A DNA stretch of 64,000 nucleotides from Ferrigenium straubiae (GCA_019449655.1 JAHQXD010000002.1:322321-386320), one strand, 5' to 3'; shown: positions 1 through 12,342, numbered from the stretch's first letter. Notes: generated from the sequence alone by a model not told the origin. A program made the numbers and translations.

Positions 1-457
1 AAACTTCGCCTTCCGCGCCACCTTCGCTCTTTGCGTAGCACTCGGGGTGGGCCTTCGCGTGCTCGGTGGCTTGCTTTTTCATCCACGCGATGTCCTTGTC
101 GGCGGTGCCCGCATTCACCACGATGCGGAACCATTGCTCTTCCATGAAGTACACGATCAGGTCGTCGATCACCCCGCCGTTTTCCAGCAGCATGCAGGAA
201 TACAGTGCCTTGCCGGGCGTGGTGAGCTTGTCCACGTTGTTTGCCAGCAGGTAGCGCAGGAAGTCGCGCACCCCCTTGCCCTTGATATCCACCACGCGCA
301 TATGCGACACGTCGAACATGCCGCAGTCGTTGCGCACCTGGTGATGTTCGTCGATCTGCGAGCCGTAGTTCACCGGCATGTCCCAGCCGCCGAAATCGAC
401 CATCTTCGCGCCCATCGCGCGGTGTGCTTCATTCAATGGAGTCTGTTTTAGTGTCAT
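1..457 (-). CDS. gcvT: Aminomethyltransferase of the glycine cleavage system (T-protein), 5' part only
   Basis: The first ~152 codons of the T-protein, which takes the aminomethyl group from the H-protein, releases ammonia and forms methylene-tetrahydrofolate. The product starts [20 protein letters not shown] and shows the typical GcvT N-terminal features [27 protein letters not shown] and [12 protein letters not shown]. The gene continues past the left edge of the window. The ATG at 457 is the only start matching the family N-terminus. Control by glycine is expected because a tandem glycine riboswitch and a terminator-like hairpin lie directly upstream. The segment around codons 138-152 ([11 protein letters not shown]) is not typical of the family as I know it, and I could not judge it from a fragment. 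Confidence 0.95.
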   Translation of the reverse strand, partial: MTLKQTPLNEAHRAMGAKMVDFGGWDMPVNYGSQIDEHHQVRNDCGMFDVSHMRVVDIKGKGVRDFLRYLLANNVDKLTTPGKALYSCMLLENGGVIDDLIVYFMEEQWFRIVVNAGTADKDIAWMKKQATEHAKAHPECYAKSEGGAEGEV

Positions 458-475
458 GTTCGCTTTCTGCAAATG

Positions 476-504
476 AAAAAGGCGCAGCGCAGTTGCGCTA
501 CGCC
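476..504 (-). terminator. Intrinsic terminator in the gcvT leader (riboswitch expression platform)
   Basis: On the minus strand an 11-bp stem (504-494 pairing with 491-481, one G-U pair, very tight loop) is followed at once by five Ts (480-476). It sits between the second glycine aptamer and the gcvT start. This fits a transcription-attenuation platform: glycine binding would be expected to favour read-through, as in most glycine ON switches. The switching mechanism is inference. Confidence 0.65.
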
Positions 505-700
505 CCATCTGTCCTTGGTACCTGAGAGATTGCAGCTCACGCTGCGTGCCCCTTCGGTGATTGGTTAATCCAACACTCTCCAGATTTGCCTGTCCCCATG
601 GTTCCTTGTACCTGAGCGGTTGCGGGTGTTGCGCCTTCGGCGGTGTCGCAGTCCGTGAAACGGAGCCGGGCGACACGCTCTCCCATGGGCCTGAACGGCA
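505..700 (-). ncRNA. Tandem glycine riboswitch upstream of gcvT
   Basis: Two glycine aptamers in series on the minus strand. Each shows the conserved core in reverse complement: CCTGAGAGATT with GCCCCTTCGGTG (about 520-570) and CCTGAGCGGTT with CGCCTTCGGCGGTG (about 612-648). Each is bounded by CTCTCC/GTCC-type closing segments. The two-aptamer arrangement in front of gcvT is the classic glycine riboswitch and drives the glycine cleavage operon in response to excess glycine. Exact ends are estimates. Confidence 0.9.
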
Positions 701-755
701 GAGTGAATTATGCCGCAAAGGGAAAGGACTGACAAATGAAGACACTGAAAAGTCC

Positions 756-782
756 GTTCGCCCTGAGCTTATCGAAGGGCGG
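756..782. repeat. Dispersed palindromic repeat, TTCGCCCTGAG...TCGAAGGGC type
   Basis: A short imperfect palindrome (GTTCGCCCTGAGCTTATCGA followed by AGGGC) directly 3' of prmC. Related copies occur inside prmC (about 1158-1200) and upstream of uppP (18973-19000). It resembles a REP-like intergenic repeat common in proteobacterial genomes. Confidence 0.7.
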
Positions 783-785
783 AAG

Positions 786-1772
786 CTATCGGGGGATCGC
801 CCCGCCGCTTACCCGCTCGATGTCCGCGAGGTCGCGCGCCGAAAACACCCCGGCGTACTCCGCCGCATCGAGCAGTTCGCGCACCCGTGTGGCCTGGTCG
901 TAGCCGTGTTCGAACAGCAGCCAGCCGCCGGGGTTGAGATGATCTTTCGCCTGCGCGACGATGCGGCGAATGTCGTCCAGCCCGTCTGCGCCGGAAGCCA
1001 GCGCACCGTGCGGCTCGAAGCGCAGGTCGCCCTGCGCGAGATGCGCGTCGCCCTCGGCGATGTAGGGCGGGTTGGAGACGATCAGGTCGAAGCGTTCGCC
1101 GGCCAATGCCGAGAACCAGTCGCTGCACAGCAGGCGCACGTTGGCGATCAAAATATCCGTTCGCACTGACCCTTCGACTTCGCTCAGGACTAAAGGCTTT
1201 GTCGAAATGTGAGCGGGTTCATGTTGAACCAACAGCCGCAGCGCATTTTCCCGCGCCACCTCCAGCGCCTCGGGCGAAGCATCCACCGCCGTGACCTCGA
1301 CATCCGGCCGCGCACGGGCGATGGCAAGCGCGATCGCGCCGCTGCCGGTGCCGAGGTCGAGCACACGGAACGCCCCTCTCCCTCCGCTACGCTCTTCCCT
1401 CTCCCGTTCACGGGAGAGGGGCAGGGGAGAGGGAATACGCTCGAGCGCCAGCTCCACCAGCAACTCGGTCTCGGGGCGCGGGATCAGCGTCGCGGGCGTG
1501 ACTTTGAAGTTCAGCCCGAAAAATTCGCGCTCGCCGAGGATATAGGCCAGCGGCTCACCCTTGAGGCGGCGCTGCAGCAGCGCGCGGTAACTCGCTTCCT
1601 GCGCGTCATCGAGCACCTGCTCGGGATGCGCCAGCAGATGCGCGCGCGACACGCCCAGCACCTGCTGCAACAGCATCTGTACCTCGATACGCGCAGTGTT
1701 AGAGTTCAGCGCCAGCGCGGATTCGAGCACGGCTTTATTTTGCGTCTGGAAGGACTGGATAGCGTACGGCAT
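786..1772 (-). CDS. prmC: Peptide chain release factor glutamine methyltransferase, with two in-frame repeat insertions
   Basis: PrmC (HemK) methylates the glutamine of the GGQ motif in release factors using S-adenosylmethionine. The N-terminal helical domain (residues ~1-110) contains the family motif [13 protein letters not shown]. The Rossmann methyltransferase domain has the SAM motif [16 protein letters not shown] (~137-152) and the catalytic NPPY (235-238). At 328 aa the protein is about 48 residues longer than the usual ~280. The excess is explained by two inserts: residues ~114-135 (Arg/Glu-rich) and ~183-209 ([17 protein letters not shown]). Both are encoded by dispersed palindromic repeats that keep the frame open, and both fall at domain-surface positions outside the catalytic motifs. 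The gene normally sits next to prfA; here an HAD gene separates them. Confidence 0.93.
   Translation of the reverse strand: MPYAIQSFQTQNKAVLESALALNSNTARIEVQMLLQQVLGVSRAHLLAHPEQVLDDAQEASYRALLQRRLKGEPLAYILGEREFFGLNFKVTPATLIPRPETELLVELALERIPSPLPLSREREREERSGGRGAFRVLDLGTGSGAIALAIARARPDVEVTAVDASPEALEVARENALRLLVQHEPAHISTKPLVLSEVEGSVRTDILIANVRLLCSDWFSALAGERFDLIVSNPPYIAEGDAHLAQGDLRFEPHGALASGADGLDDIRRIVAQAKDHLNPGGWLLFEHGYDQATRVRELLDAAEYAGVFSARDLADIERVSGGAIPR
1146..1226. repeat. Dispersed repeat inserted in frame in prmC (copy 2)
   Basis: The stretch contains GTTCGCACTGACCCTTCGAC, a relative of the palindromes at 756-782 and 18973-19000, plus flanking sequence. It translates into an extra ~27 residues between the SAM-binding motif and NPPY of PrmC, where normal family members run directly from helix to strand. 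Limits are estimated from where the family alignment should resume. Confidence 0.65.
1368..1433. repeat. Dispersed CTCTCCC/GGGAGAG repeat inserted in frame in prmC (copy 1)
   Basis: A GA/CT-rich palindrome containing CTCTCCCGTTCACGGGAGAG. It encodes about 22 extra residues ([18 protein letters not shown]) between the two PrmC domains. A related palindrome is at 12668-12691 and a weaker one in the 3' end of moeB (39877-39895). This repeat type is widespread between genes of beta- and gammaproteobacteria. Confidence 0.65.
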
Positions 1773-1839
1773 AGACTAATTAGATATGGGAGTGCAGCTA
1801 TCAAAATGTTAAATGCCCTTAATTCCTTAAGTTGAGGCG

Positions 1840-2682
1840 CTAAATACGGAACGCGGCTTTAGTGACTGCAATTCGCTCAGCTAAGTTTCTGACAGCCATT
1901 GTTAGAAAATTCGATAAGTCGGAGCCTTCACTGTAGTTCGTTGAATAGAGCGTAGAGACACGTCGGTCTGCGACAAACTGATAAGCATTAGACCATTTCT
2001 TGACGTGGTTCTTGTCATACACCGCTACAGCCATACCTTTTTCCTTGGTGAGCAACGAAAAACAGGGTACGTCCGTAAGTCCATCTCCAACAAAAATCAT
2101 ATTTGTGAATGGAATACGGATTTGGTCATATTCAAATTTCTTATTTACCTCAAGAGGCTTCCCACGAGATGGCTTTCCGATTAAGCCCTTTTGTATATGA
2201 AACAAATAACGAGTTTTGTCGGTAAAACTAATAATCTTTTTTGGGAATGTTGCATTCCCTTCGTGGTCGAAATGAAATTCGGATGCCCAAATATCCTTAA
2301 ATTCGCTGGCGATCTTTGTGCTTCGGATGACCTCACCAATGCCGCTGCTGATCACATAGAATTCAATTGCGACAGTAGGATTTGTTTCTTCGACGGTACG
2401 TTTTAATCGTGCGAAAATCGAATCAGTTCCTGCGTGCAGCGGCGCATTCTTGCCCCATTCCGAAAGAGTCTGCTTGTTTAGCGGAATTTGTTTTGCGTTT
2501 GCGGCAGCGAGCATCTTATGAAGATACGCTGGAACAGGGTCCCAGTCTTCACCATACAAAGGATTGACTTCGTTTATCCAAAAATTCTGCGCATCAACCC
2601 CATGGTGTTGTAGGTAGCCCGATGTTGTGTCTGGGGCGAGCGTGTCGTCAAAATCAAAAACAACAGCAATTGTTTCTTGCAT
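1840..2682 (-). CDS. HAD-superfamily phosphatase/hydrolase
   Basis: A 280-aa HAD hydrolase. Motif I is FDFDDTLAPDT near the N-terminus (nucleophile Asp and general acid Asp), motif II is the Ser of YVISSG (~110), and motif IV is FVGDGLTDVPCF (~199), which binds magnesium. The long segment between motifs I and II is a C1-type cap. The substrate cannot be told from sequence. The gene is clearly A+T-richer than its neighbours, with many AAA, AAT and TTT codons, and it sits between prfA and prmC, which are usually adjacent. Horizontal acquisition is therefore likely. No mobile-element remnant was seen at its borders. Confidence 0.8.
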   Translation of the reverse strand: MQETIAVVFDFDDTLAPDTTSGYLQHHGVDAQNFWINEVNPLYGEDWDPVPAYLHKMLAAANAKQIPLNKQTLSEWGKNAPLHAGTDSIFARLKRTVEETNPTVAIEFYVISSGIGEVIRSTKIASEFKDIWASEFHFDHEGNATFPKKIISFTDKTRYLFHIQKGLIGKPSRGKPLEVNKKFEYDQIRIPFTNMIFVGDGLTDVPCFSLLTKEKGMAVAVYDKNHVKKWSNAYQFVADRRVSTLYSTNYSEGSDLSNFLTMAVRNLAERIAVTKAAFRI

Positions 2683-2770
2683 GACATTTACCCTTTACGA
2701 ATAAGAGGAGAGGTATTCGCCTTGATTAAACACTATTGTTTCCTACAGCAGGGCCAATAGACCGGAATAT

Positions 2771-3856
<1,086 letters not shown>

Positions 3857-3896
3857 TCTAAATTCGGCAGCTGGGCGAGAGGTGGTAAGCAAAGGC

Positions 3897-3954
3897 TGTA
3901 GGAGCGGCTTTAGCCGCGAATAGCCGATTGTTCGCGGCTAAAGCCGCTCCTACA
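3897..3954. repeat. Perfect 24-bp inverted repeat between hemA and prfA
   Basis: Left arm 3897-3920 begins TGTAGGAGCGGCTTTAGCCG. The right arm 3931-3954 is its exact reverse complement, with a 10-nt spacer. This is the TAGGAGCGGCTTTAGCCGCGA repeat type known as an intergenic palindrome in pseudomonads and other proteobacteria. In RNA it would form a very stable hairpin within the hemA-prfA transcript. Confidence 0.85.
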
Positions 3955-3976
3955 AAAGCTGATCGACAATCCGGAA

Positions 3977-5230
3977 TCATTCGTCGGTGTGCAGGTGGTA
4001 CAGGCGATGGATGATATCGAGGAAGGCCTCGCGGTCGTCGCCGTGCACCTGGTTCAGCGCGTGGGTGGGTGCGTGCAGGAACTTGTTGGTCAAGCCGCTG
4101 CTCATTGCCTCCAGCACCTTCTCCGGGCTCTCGCCCTTGGCCAAGAGGCGCATGGCCTTTTCCATCTCGTGACGGCGGTTGCGTTCGGCCTGGTCGCGCA
4201 GCGCGCGGATGGTCGGCACCACCTCGCGCGATTCCATCCAGTGGATGAAATCGTTCACGCCGGAGTCGATGATGACTTCGGCTTCGCGGACCGCGTTCTG
4301 GCGCGCATCGAGGCCGTCCTTCACCACCTCGGCGAGGTCGTCCACGCTATAGAGGAACACGTCGCTCAGTTCCGCGACTTCCGCCTCCACGTCGCGCGGC
4401 ACGGCGAGGTCGACGATGAACAGCGGCCGGTGCCTGCGCGCCTTGAGCGCGCGCTCCACCATGCCCTTGCCGAGGATCGGCAGCGGGCTTGCGGTGCAGG
4501 TGACGATGATGTCGTGGTGCGCGAGCTGCTCCGGCAGCTCGTTGAGCGTGATCGCGTGGCCGTTGATGCGCCGCGCCAGCACATGCGCGCGCTCCAGCGT
4601 GCGGTTGGCAACGGTGATGTGTTTGGGGGAGCGCGCCGCGAAATGCACCGCGTTGAGCTCGATCATCTCGCCCGCGCCGATGAACAGCACGCGCTGCTCG
4701 GCGATGCTCGGGAAGATGCGCTCGGCCAGCCGCACCGCCGCTGCCGCCATCGACACGAGGTTTGCGCCAATCTCGGTCTGGGTGCGCACGTCCTTGGCGA
4801 CCGAGAAGGTGCGCTGGAACAGCTTGTGCAGCAGGAAACCCAGCGTGCCGGCCTCTTCGGCCTGGCGCACCGCCTGCTTCATCTGGCCGAGGATCTGCGG
4901 CTCGCCGAGCACCATGGAATCCAGCCCGCTGGCGACGCGGAACGAATGCTTCACGGCCTGTTCGCGCGGCAGCATGTAGAGATAGGGGTCGAGGTCCTTG
5001 CGCGGCAGCTGGTGGTACTGCGCCAGCCAGTCGATGGCGTGCTCGGGCTGCGCGGCGTTGCAATACAGCTCGGTGCGGTTGCAGGTGGACAGGATCGCCG
5101 CCTCCTTGGCCGCGCCGTTCTCCACGAGGTTGCGCAGGGCGTCCTCCATCCCGTCGGCGTTGAACGCGACCTGTTCGCGCACGGCGAGCGGCGCGGTTTG
5201 ATGGTTAATGCCGAAGGCGAACAACTGCAT
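3977..5230 (-). CDS. hemA: Glutamyl-tRNA reductase
   Basis: HemA (417 aa) reduces glutamyl-tRNA(Glu) with NADPH to glutamate-1-semialdehyde, the first committed step of C5 haem synthesis. Visible features: FGINHQTAP at the N-terminus, the catalytic Cys in STCNRTELY (~50), [18 protein letters not shown], the NADPH-binding FIGAGEM, and a C-terminal dimerisation helix region. The start [10 protein letters not shown] at 5230 aligns with the family; an ATG four codons upstream is also possible. The order hemA-prfA-(prmC) is the usual proteobacterial arrangement. Confidence 0.97.
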   Translation of the reverse strand: MQLFAFGINHQTAPLAVREQVAFNADGMEDALRNLVENGAAKEAAILSTCNRTELYCNAAQPEHAIDWLAQYHQLPRKDLDPYLYMLPREQAVKHSFRVASGLDSMVLGEPQILGQMKQAVRQAEEAGTLGFLLHKLFQRTFSVAKDVRTQTEIGANLVSMAAAAVRLAERIFPSIAEQRVLFIGAGEMIELNAVHFAARSPKHITVANRTLERAHVLARRINGHAITLNELPEQLAHHDIIVTCTASPLPILGKGMVERALKARRHRPLFIVDLAVPRDVEAEVAELSDVFLYSVDDLAEVVKDGLDARQNAVREAEVIIDSGVNDFIHWMESREVVPTIRALRDQAERNRRHEMEKAMRLLAKGESPEKVLEAMSSGLTNKFLHAPTHALNQVHGDDREAFLDIIHRLYHLHTDE

Positions 5231-5339
5231 GGTATGTGGCAAGGCTAAATAAGTGGCGGATTATAGTCACAACGGCCGGGTAATACCAACCGGGGCGGCG
5301 CGGCCGCATGGCCGGTGGGCGCTGCGGGCTTGCGTAGGA

Positions 5340-5954
5340 CTATTCCCCTTCGGGCAAGTTCAGGCGCTCCAGCACCTGCCAGGCCAGGCTGCGGCAGATG
5401 TTGTTCAGCACCGTCGGCAGCTCGGGCGTTATCCGGTCTTCCAGCAGCAGCTTGCTCGCGCTCACCGAGTACACCGGGTCAAGCAGGCGCGGGCGGTAAT
5501 CCTGCATCATCTCGTCCAGCGTGCGCTCTGCCGCCATCTGCTGCCACGGGTTGGTCGGCCATTGCGACGGGATGCCCAATGCCCTCGGGAAAGCGTCGAG
5601 GTCGTTGCGCACCGTGCGGATGTCCTCGTGCGACTCGCGGAAGGGCAGCAGCACGAGCCCCGACATCTCGTAGAATTTCTTGTCCATCTCCGGGCGGTTG
5701 CCTCCGCCGTCGATCACGCCGAGCCACTTCGGCCGCGATTCCAGTTTGGCGACGATTTCCGCGAGCCGGTCCGGCGAACGGCCGTCGAGCGGGGTGTAGC
5801 GCCGGATGCCGCGCGACAGCGGATCGCGCGCGGCGTCGGTAAGCACGGCGATCGAGCGTCTGCCGAGCAGCCCGAGACCGTGGCACAGCATGTGCGTGAT
5901 GCTGGTCTTGCCGGTGCCGCCCTTGTTGCCGATCACGCAAATCAGCCTTTCCAT
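5340..5954 (-). CDS. ParA/MinD-like P-loop ATPase of unknown role
   Basis: A 204-aa ATPase with a deviant Walker A at the very N-terminus (NKGGTGKTSITHML), so it belongs to the SIMIBI ParA/MinD class. The Walker B-like region is LGVIDGGGNRPEMD. The rest is not diagnostic. No parB-like gene or centromere repeats lie beside it, so chromosome partitioning is unlikely. The gene is transcribed toward hemA across a ~110-bp gap and lies divergent from the thiC leader. A second orphan ATPase of the same class is at 62465-63076. Confidence 0.75.
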   Translation of the reverse strand: MERLICVIGNKGGTGKTSITHMLCHGLGLLGRRSIAVLTDAARDPLSRGIRRYTPLDGRSPDRLAEIVAKLESRPKWLGVIDGGGNRPEMDKKFYEMSGLVLLPFRESHEDIRTVRNDLDAFPRALGIPSQWPTNPWQQMAAERTLDEMMQDYRPRLLDPVYSVSASKLLLEDRITPELPTVLNNICRSLAWQVLERLNLPEGE

Positions 5955-6087
5955 GTCTTTCTCCGCCGGTTCAATTCAGAAGGTGCTGGAGGGGTAGGTT
6001 AGCGAAATTTGGCACGACTGTCAGCAGGGGATTTCCGGCTGTGGCCGAGCTTGCTTTTCGCTCGTCTTTCCAGTACCTTGCGAACCT

Positions 6088-8081
<1,994 letters not shown>

Positions 8082-8440
8082 CCCGCTGCTTCGCTCTTTT
8101 GAAGAGCGGGGGTACGATCATGTATTCCGGAATTACATGGAATCCGGTACATCAGGCCCGCGCCGGGCGGCCAAAATGCGCGGAAACAGGACTTCTTCCT
8201 TTGCCGCACCGTTCGAAGCGGCCGGTTCGAAAATACGCAGTTCACTTTATCGCAAACCGGCACCCTCGCTATTATTCTTGATCCGCCAGTTTCCGATCAA
8301 CCAGTTCGCCCGGATCATCCGAATACGGTACTGAACCGGGCGACAGCGGATCGGTATCTTTCAGCTTGATGCGATGCATGGCGTGACCTGCAGAACCGTC
8401 ATGCCACATGAACCCCGCATGACCATGCGAAAGGCAGAAC
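8082..8440. other. Intergenic region between thiC and zwf
   Basis: 359 bp with no convincing gene. A 7-bp hairpin (CGCTCTT/AAGAGCG, 8090-8107) follows thiC but lacks a T-tract, so it is only a weak terminator candidate. The block 8113-8150 (AATTACATGGAATCCGGTAC) loosely resembles 12610-12640 downstream of the glucoamylase gene. No certain zwf promoter was identified. Confidence 0.4.
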
Positions 8441-9955
8441 ATGAAACCGGCCACTGCTTTGCGCGACAAGTATTTCGTGCTGTTCGGGGCAGGAGGCGAT
8501 CTTGCATCGCGCAAGATCGTGCCGGCGCTTTTCAACCTGCATCTTGCCGGGCGCCTGCCCGAACACTTTCTGCTGCTCGGCGTCGGCCGCGCAAACTACG
8601 ATAACCAGACGCTGGCCAATTATTACCTGCAAGGCGTCATCCGGCATTCGCGCAGCGGCGCACCAGCGGATCAGGCGTGGCAGGAATTTTCCCGCAAGAT
8701 TCGCTTCGTCAAAGCCGACATCAATGATCCGGCCAGCTTCGCCGGGCTGGAAAAGGTGCTGGCGTCCTGCGATCACGAATGGGAATGCAAGGCCGACAAG
8801 GTATTTTACCTGGCCACCCCCTCCTCGCTGTTTGAGGCCATCGCACGCGGCTTGGGTGCGACCGCACTCGCACAGGATCGCGAGCGCGTGCGCATCGTGG
8901 TGGAAAAACCCCTCGGGTACGACCTCGCTTCTTTCCGCGAGATCAACGACGTGTTGCGCAGCTTCTTCAGCGAATCGCAGATCTTCCGCATCGATCATTT
9001 TCTGGGCAAGGAGACCGTGCAGAATATCCTTGCGATGCGCTTCGCAAACCCGATCTTCGAACCTATCTGGAACCGCCGCTATGTAGATCACGTGACCATC
9101 ACGGTGGCGGAAACCCTGGGGGTAGAAAATCGCGGCGGCTACTACGAACAGGCAGGCGCCTTGCGCGACATGGTACAAAACCATCTGCTCCAGTTGTTGT
9201 GCCTCGTCGCAATGGAGCCGCCCGTGGCATATGACGCGGATGACATCCGCGACCGGAAGGTTGATGTGATGCACGCGCTGCGCCCGATCGCCAGCGAAGA
9301 CGTGCCCTCCTGTGCGGCGCGCGGCCAGTACGGTGCCGGATGGATAGAGGGCGTGCATTTGCCGGGCTATCGCGACGAGCCCGACGTGGCCACGCATTCC
9401 AACACCGAAACCTATGCGGCTCTCAAGCTCTATGTGGACAACTGGCGCTGGCAGGGCGTGCCGTTCTATCTGCGTACCGGAAAACGCATGTTTGCCGATG
9501 TCTCCGAAATTTCGATTCGCTTCCGCGATGTGCCCCACCGCTCTTTCCCGGCATCAGCAGGCATCAACCGGCAGCCGGTGCGGCTGGTCATCCAGATCCA
9601 GCCGGAACAGGGGATCGTCCTCAAGTTCATGGCGAAGGAGCCGGGCTCCGGGTTGCGTCTGCGGCCCGTCGATATGCGGTTCAGCTACCGTGACGCATTC
9701 CGTATTGACACGCCGGAAGCGTACGAAACACTGCTTTGGGATGTCATGGTCGGAGATGCCACGTTGTTCATGCGCGCCGATCAGGTTGAGGCCGCCTGGA
9801 AGCTGTTGATGCCGATCCTGGACGTCTGGGCGGAAAACCCCGCGCCGGATTTCCCGAACTACGTCACCGGTTCGTGGGGTCCGGAGACCGCCGAATCGCT
9901 GATTGCGCGCGACGGCAATAATTGGCTGATTCCGACGCTGACGAAGCCGGACTAG
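8441..9955 (+). CDS. zwf: Glucose-6-phosphate 1-dehydrogenase
   Basis: Zwf (504 aa) oxidises glucose-6-phosphate to 6-phosphogluconolactone with NAD(P)+, entering the oxidative pentose phosphate or Entner-Doudoroff pathway. The N-terminal nucleotide-binding motif is FGAGGDLASRKIVPALFNL. The active-site motif RIDHFLGKETVQN with the catalytic His lies at ~183-195. The C-terminal RPVDMRFSY and WxLL regions fit the family. It heads a same-strand carbon cassette with a glucoamylase, tal and tkt. No intact gnd or pgl is in the window. Confidence 0.96.
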   Translation: MKPATALRDKYFVLFGAGGDLASRKIVPALFNLHLAGRLPEHFLLLGVGRANYDNQTLANYYLQGVIRHSRSGAPADQAWQEFSRKIRFVKADINDPASFAGLEKVLASCDHEWECKADKVFYLATPSSLFEAIARGLGATALAQDRERVRIVVEKPLGYDLASFREINDVLRSFFSESQIFRIDHFLGKETVQNILAMRFANPIFEPIWNRRYVDHVTITVAETLGVENRGGYYEQAGALRDMVQNHLLQLLCLVAMEPPVAYDADDIRDRKVDVMHALRPIASEDVPSCAARGQYGAGWIEGVHLPGYRDEPDVATHSNTETYAALKLYVDNWRWQGVPFYLRTGKRMFADVSEISIRFRDVPHRSFPASAGINRQPVRLVIQIQPEQGIVLKFMAKEPGSGLRLRPVDMRFSYRDAFRIDTPEAYETLLWDVMVGDATLFMRADQVEAAWKLLMPILDVWAENPAPDFPNYVTGSWGPETAESLIARDGNNWLIPTLTKPD

Positions 9956-10011
9956 CAAAGCCCGTCCGGCAAAGGTAGGACCAGCCCTTGTGCCCACTGG
10001 AGAGGCAGCCG

Positions 10012-12342
10012 ATGAAAGCACCACCCGCAGGGTATTCCTGTCCGACCTGGGCGCCCGCCGCCAAGGACATGGTGGGCACGAGCCTCGGTTCATCGCGCGT
10101 GTGGTTCACTCTCGCCGAGGGCATCGTCACCGAAGTCTATTATCCGCGCATCGACATTCCCCAGATCAAGGACATCGGGTTCATCATTGCGGACGACATG
10201 GGTTTCTGGGTCGAGCTGCGGCGGCTTGGCAGTTACGTCCTCAAGCTCCCTTCTCCCGCCGTGCCCGCAGTTGAGGTCGTGCACACCCATCCGCGGTTCA
10301 CGTTCACGCTGCAGGTCTGTCCGTCGCAGCGCCGCGATGTGCTGATGCTGCGCCTGCGGCTCGAAGGCGATGCCAACCTTCGGCTTTATGCGCTGCTCGC
10401 GCCGCGCCTTGGAGCCGATGGCGAGCGCAATGTCGCCTCGGTGGAAAAACACAACGGCCGCACCGTCCTCTGTGCGGAGCAGGGGCCATTCGGATTGGCG
10501 CTCGCTGCGGCAGGCGACGGGGGCGAAGACGTCTGGCAGCGTTGCTCCGCCGGCTCCATCGAGGAAAGCGACGGCTGGCAGGACTTCAACCGGAACGGGC
10601 GCATGACGTGGGAGTACGACAGCGCCGGGCCGGGCGCCGTTGCGCTGACCGGCGAACTCCCGGTCCGCGCGACCCTCGCCCTCGGGCTCGGCACAAGCAA
10701 GGGCTCGGCGGCGACGCTTGCGGTCGCGAACCTGATGGAAGACTTTTCGTCGGTCTGGGACGCGCAATGCCGGGCGTGGCAAACCTGGCTGAGCGGTTGC
10801 CGGTTTCCCCGACTGCCGCCAAATTTGCGCAGCACGCTGGAGCTGTCGGCGATGGTCCTCAAGGTCCACCAGGACCGGACCTATTGCGGCGCGGTTGTCG
10901 CGAGCCTCTCCGTTCCCTGGGGTGAGAATAGTGTGGATCGCAGCGGCTACCATCTCGTGTGGTCGCGCGACCTTGTCGAGACCGCGGGTGCGATGGTCGC
11001 GATGCAATCGTACGATGATGCGCGCGACGTGCTCCGCTATCTTATCGCAACCCAGCAGGAAGACGGACACTGGCTGCAGAACCAGTGGCTCGGCGGCACC
11101 GCGCACTGGCAGGGCATCCAGCTCGACGAAGCGGCATTTCCCGTCATCCTTGTCTCGCTGCTGGATGAACGCAATGCGCTCAATGGCATCCCGGTGAAAG
11201 ACATGGTGCGCAGGGCCCTGCGCTTCATCGCACGGGAGGGCCCGGTTACCGGCCAGGACCGGTGGGAAGAAGACCCCGGCGTCAACACGTTCACGCTCGC
11301 GATCGCAATTGCGGCGCTCGTCGAGGGCAGCGCGTTTCTCGACGAACGGGCGCGCAGATTCGCGCTCCTGCTCGCCGACAACTGGAATGCGCATGTCGAG
11401 CAATGGACCTATGCCGAGGATACCGAGCTTTCGCGCCGGCTCGGCGTTGGCGGCTACTACATCCGCACGGCGCCGGTGGACGCGCTCGTGCACGAAGGAG
11501 CGAAGTCCGAGGAGATACTCATCAAAAACCGGGTGCGCGATCCGTTTCTGCCAGCCAACCAGGAGATCGCGACCGACTTCCTGCAGCTCGTGCGCTACGG
11601 GCTGCGCCGCGCGGACGATCCGCGCATCCTCGAGACGCTGAAAGCCGCCGACCAGCTGCTCAAGACCGACACGCCGAACGGGCCGGTCTGGCACCGCTAC
11701 AACGGCGATGGATACGGCGAGCACGAAGACGGCAGCGCGTTCGACGGAAGCGGCCGCGGTCGCGGCTGGCCCCTCCTGACCGGGGAGCGCGGGCATTATG
11801 CACTTGTGGCCGGCGCAGACCCGATCCCCTACCTTGAGGCGATGGCCGCGATGACTGGAGCAGGCGGGCTTATCCCCGAGCAGGTCTGGGACAGCCCCGC
11901 CATCACGGAGCGGAAACTGGAGCCCGGCAAGCCGAGCGGAGGCGCGATGCCCCTGATTTGGGCGCACAGCGAATTCATCAAGCTGTGCTACAGCCACACG
12001 CTCGGCTATCCCGTCGACAGGCCGGCCGCAACGTGGAATCGTTATATGGGGAAGCCGCTGGAAATTACGCATCACCTCTGGGGGCCGCGCTACCGGCCGC
12101 GGCGCCTGAAGTGCGGCAACCGGTTTACGATCGCGCTCAGGCGGCCTGCACTCGTGCACTGGGGAATCAATGGCTGGAACGACGCGCGGGACAGCGAGAC
12201 GGACGACACCGGGCTCGGAGTATGGGCGGCCGAAATTCCGGTTGCCGGGCTCAGCGTCGGCGACAGCATTCAGTTCACGTTCTACTGGCGCGACGACGCG
12301 ACATGGGAAGGGAGCGACTATGAAGCCGTCGTCTGCGAGTAA
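10012..12342 (+). CDS. Glycoside hydrolase family 15 glucoamylase (glucan 1,4-alpha-glucosidase)
   Basis: A 776-aa GH15 enzyme expected to release glucose from the ends of alpha-1,4-glucans. The N-terminal beta-sandwich (to ~residue 270) starts SCPTWAPAAKDMVGTS. The (alpha/alpha)6 barrel follows, with SGYHLVWSRDLVE and the late LIPEQVWDSPAI and PLIWAHSEFIKL, which carry the usual catalytic glutamates. A C-terminal beta-domain (~670-776, HHLWGPRYRPR) may bind carbohydrate. There is no signal peptide, so it is probably cytoplasmic and acts on stored glycogen. ATG 10012 is chosen because it follows AGAGG; an upstream TTG is possible. Its neighbours zwf, tal and tkt suggest that glucose units are fed into pentose phosphate reactions. 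Confidence 0.88.
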   Translation: MKAPPAGYSCPTWAPAAKDMVGTSLGSSRVWFTLAEGIVTEVYYPRIDIPQIKDIGFIIADDMGFWVELRRLGSYVLKLPSPAVPAVEVVHTHPRFTFTLQVCPSQRRDVLMLRLRLEGDANLRLYALLAPRLGADGERNVASVEKHNGRTVLCAEQGPFGLALAAAGDGGEDVWQRCSAGSIEESDGWQDFNRNGRMTWEYDSAGPGAVALTGELPVRATLALGLGTSKGSAATLAVANLMEDFSSVWDAQCRAWQTWLSGCRFPRLPPNLRSTLELSAMVLKVHQDRTYCGAVVASLSVPWGENSVDRSGYHLVWSRDLVETAGAMVAMQSYDDARDVLRYLIATQQEDGHWLQNQWLGGTAHWQGIQLDEAAFPVILVSLLDERNALNGIPVKDMVRRALRFIAREGPVTGQDRWEEDPGVNTFTLAIAIAALVEGSAFLDERARRFALLLADNWNAHVEQWTYAEDTELSRRLGVGGYYIRTAPVDALVHEGAKSEEILIKNRVRDPFLPANQEIATDFLQLVRYGLRRADDPRILETLKAADQLLKTDTPNGPVWHRYNGDGYGEHEDGSAFDGSGRGRGWPLLTGERGHYALVAGADPIPYLEAMAAMTGAGGLIPEQVWDSPAITERKLEPGKPSGGAMPLIWAHSEFIKLCYSHTLGYPVDRPAATWNRYMGKPLEITHHLWGPRYRPRRLKCGNRFTIALRRPALVHWGINGWNDARDSETDDTGLGVWAAEIPVAGLSVGDSIQFTFYWRDDATWEGSDYEAVVCE

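Noticed and set aside
8272-8535. Minus-strand 87-codon frame overlapping the zwf start
   Set aside because: No domain, overlaps a certain gene in antisense, and no Shine-Dalgarno support.
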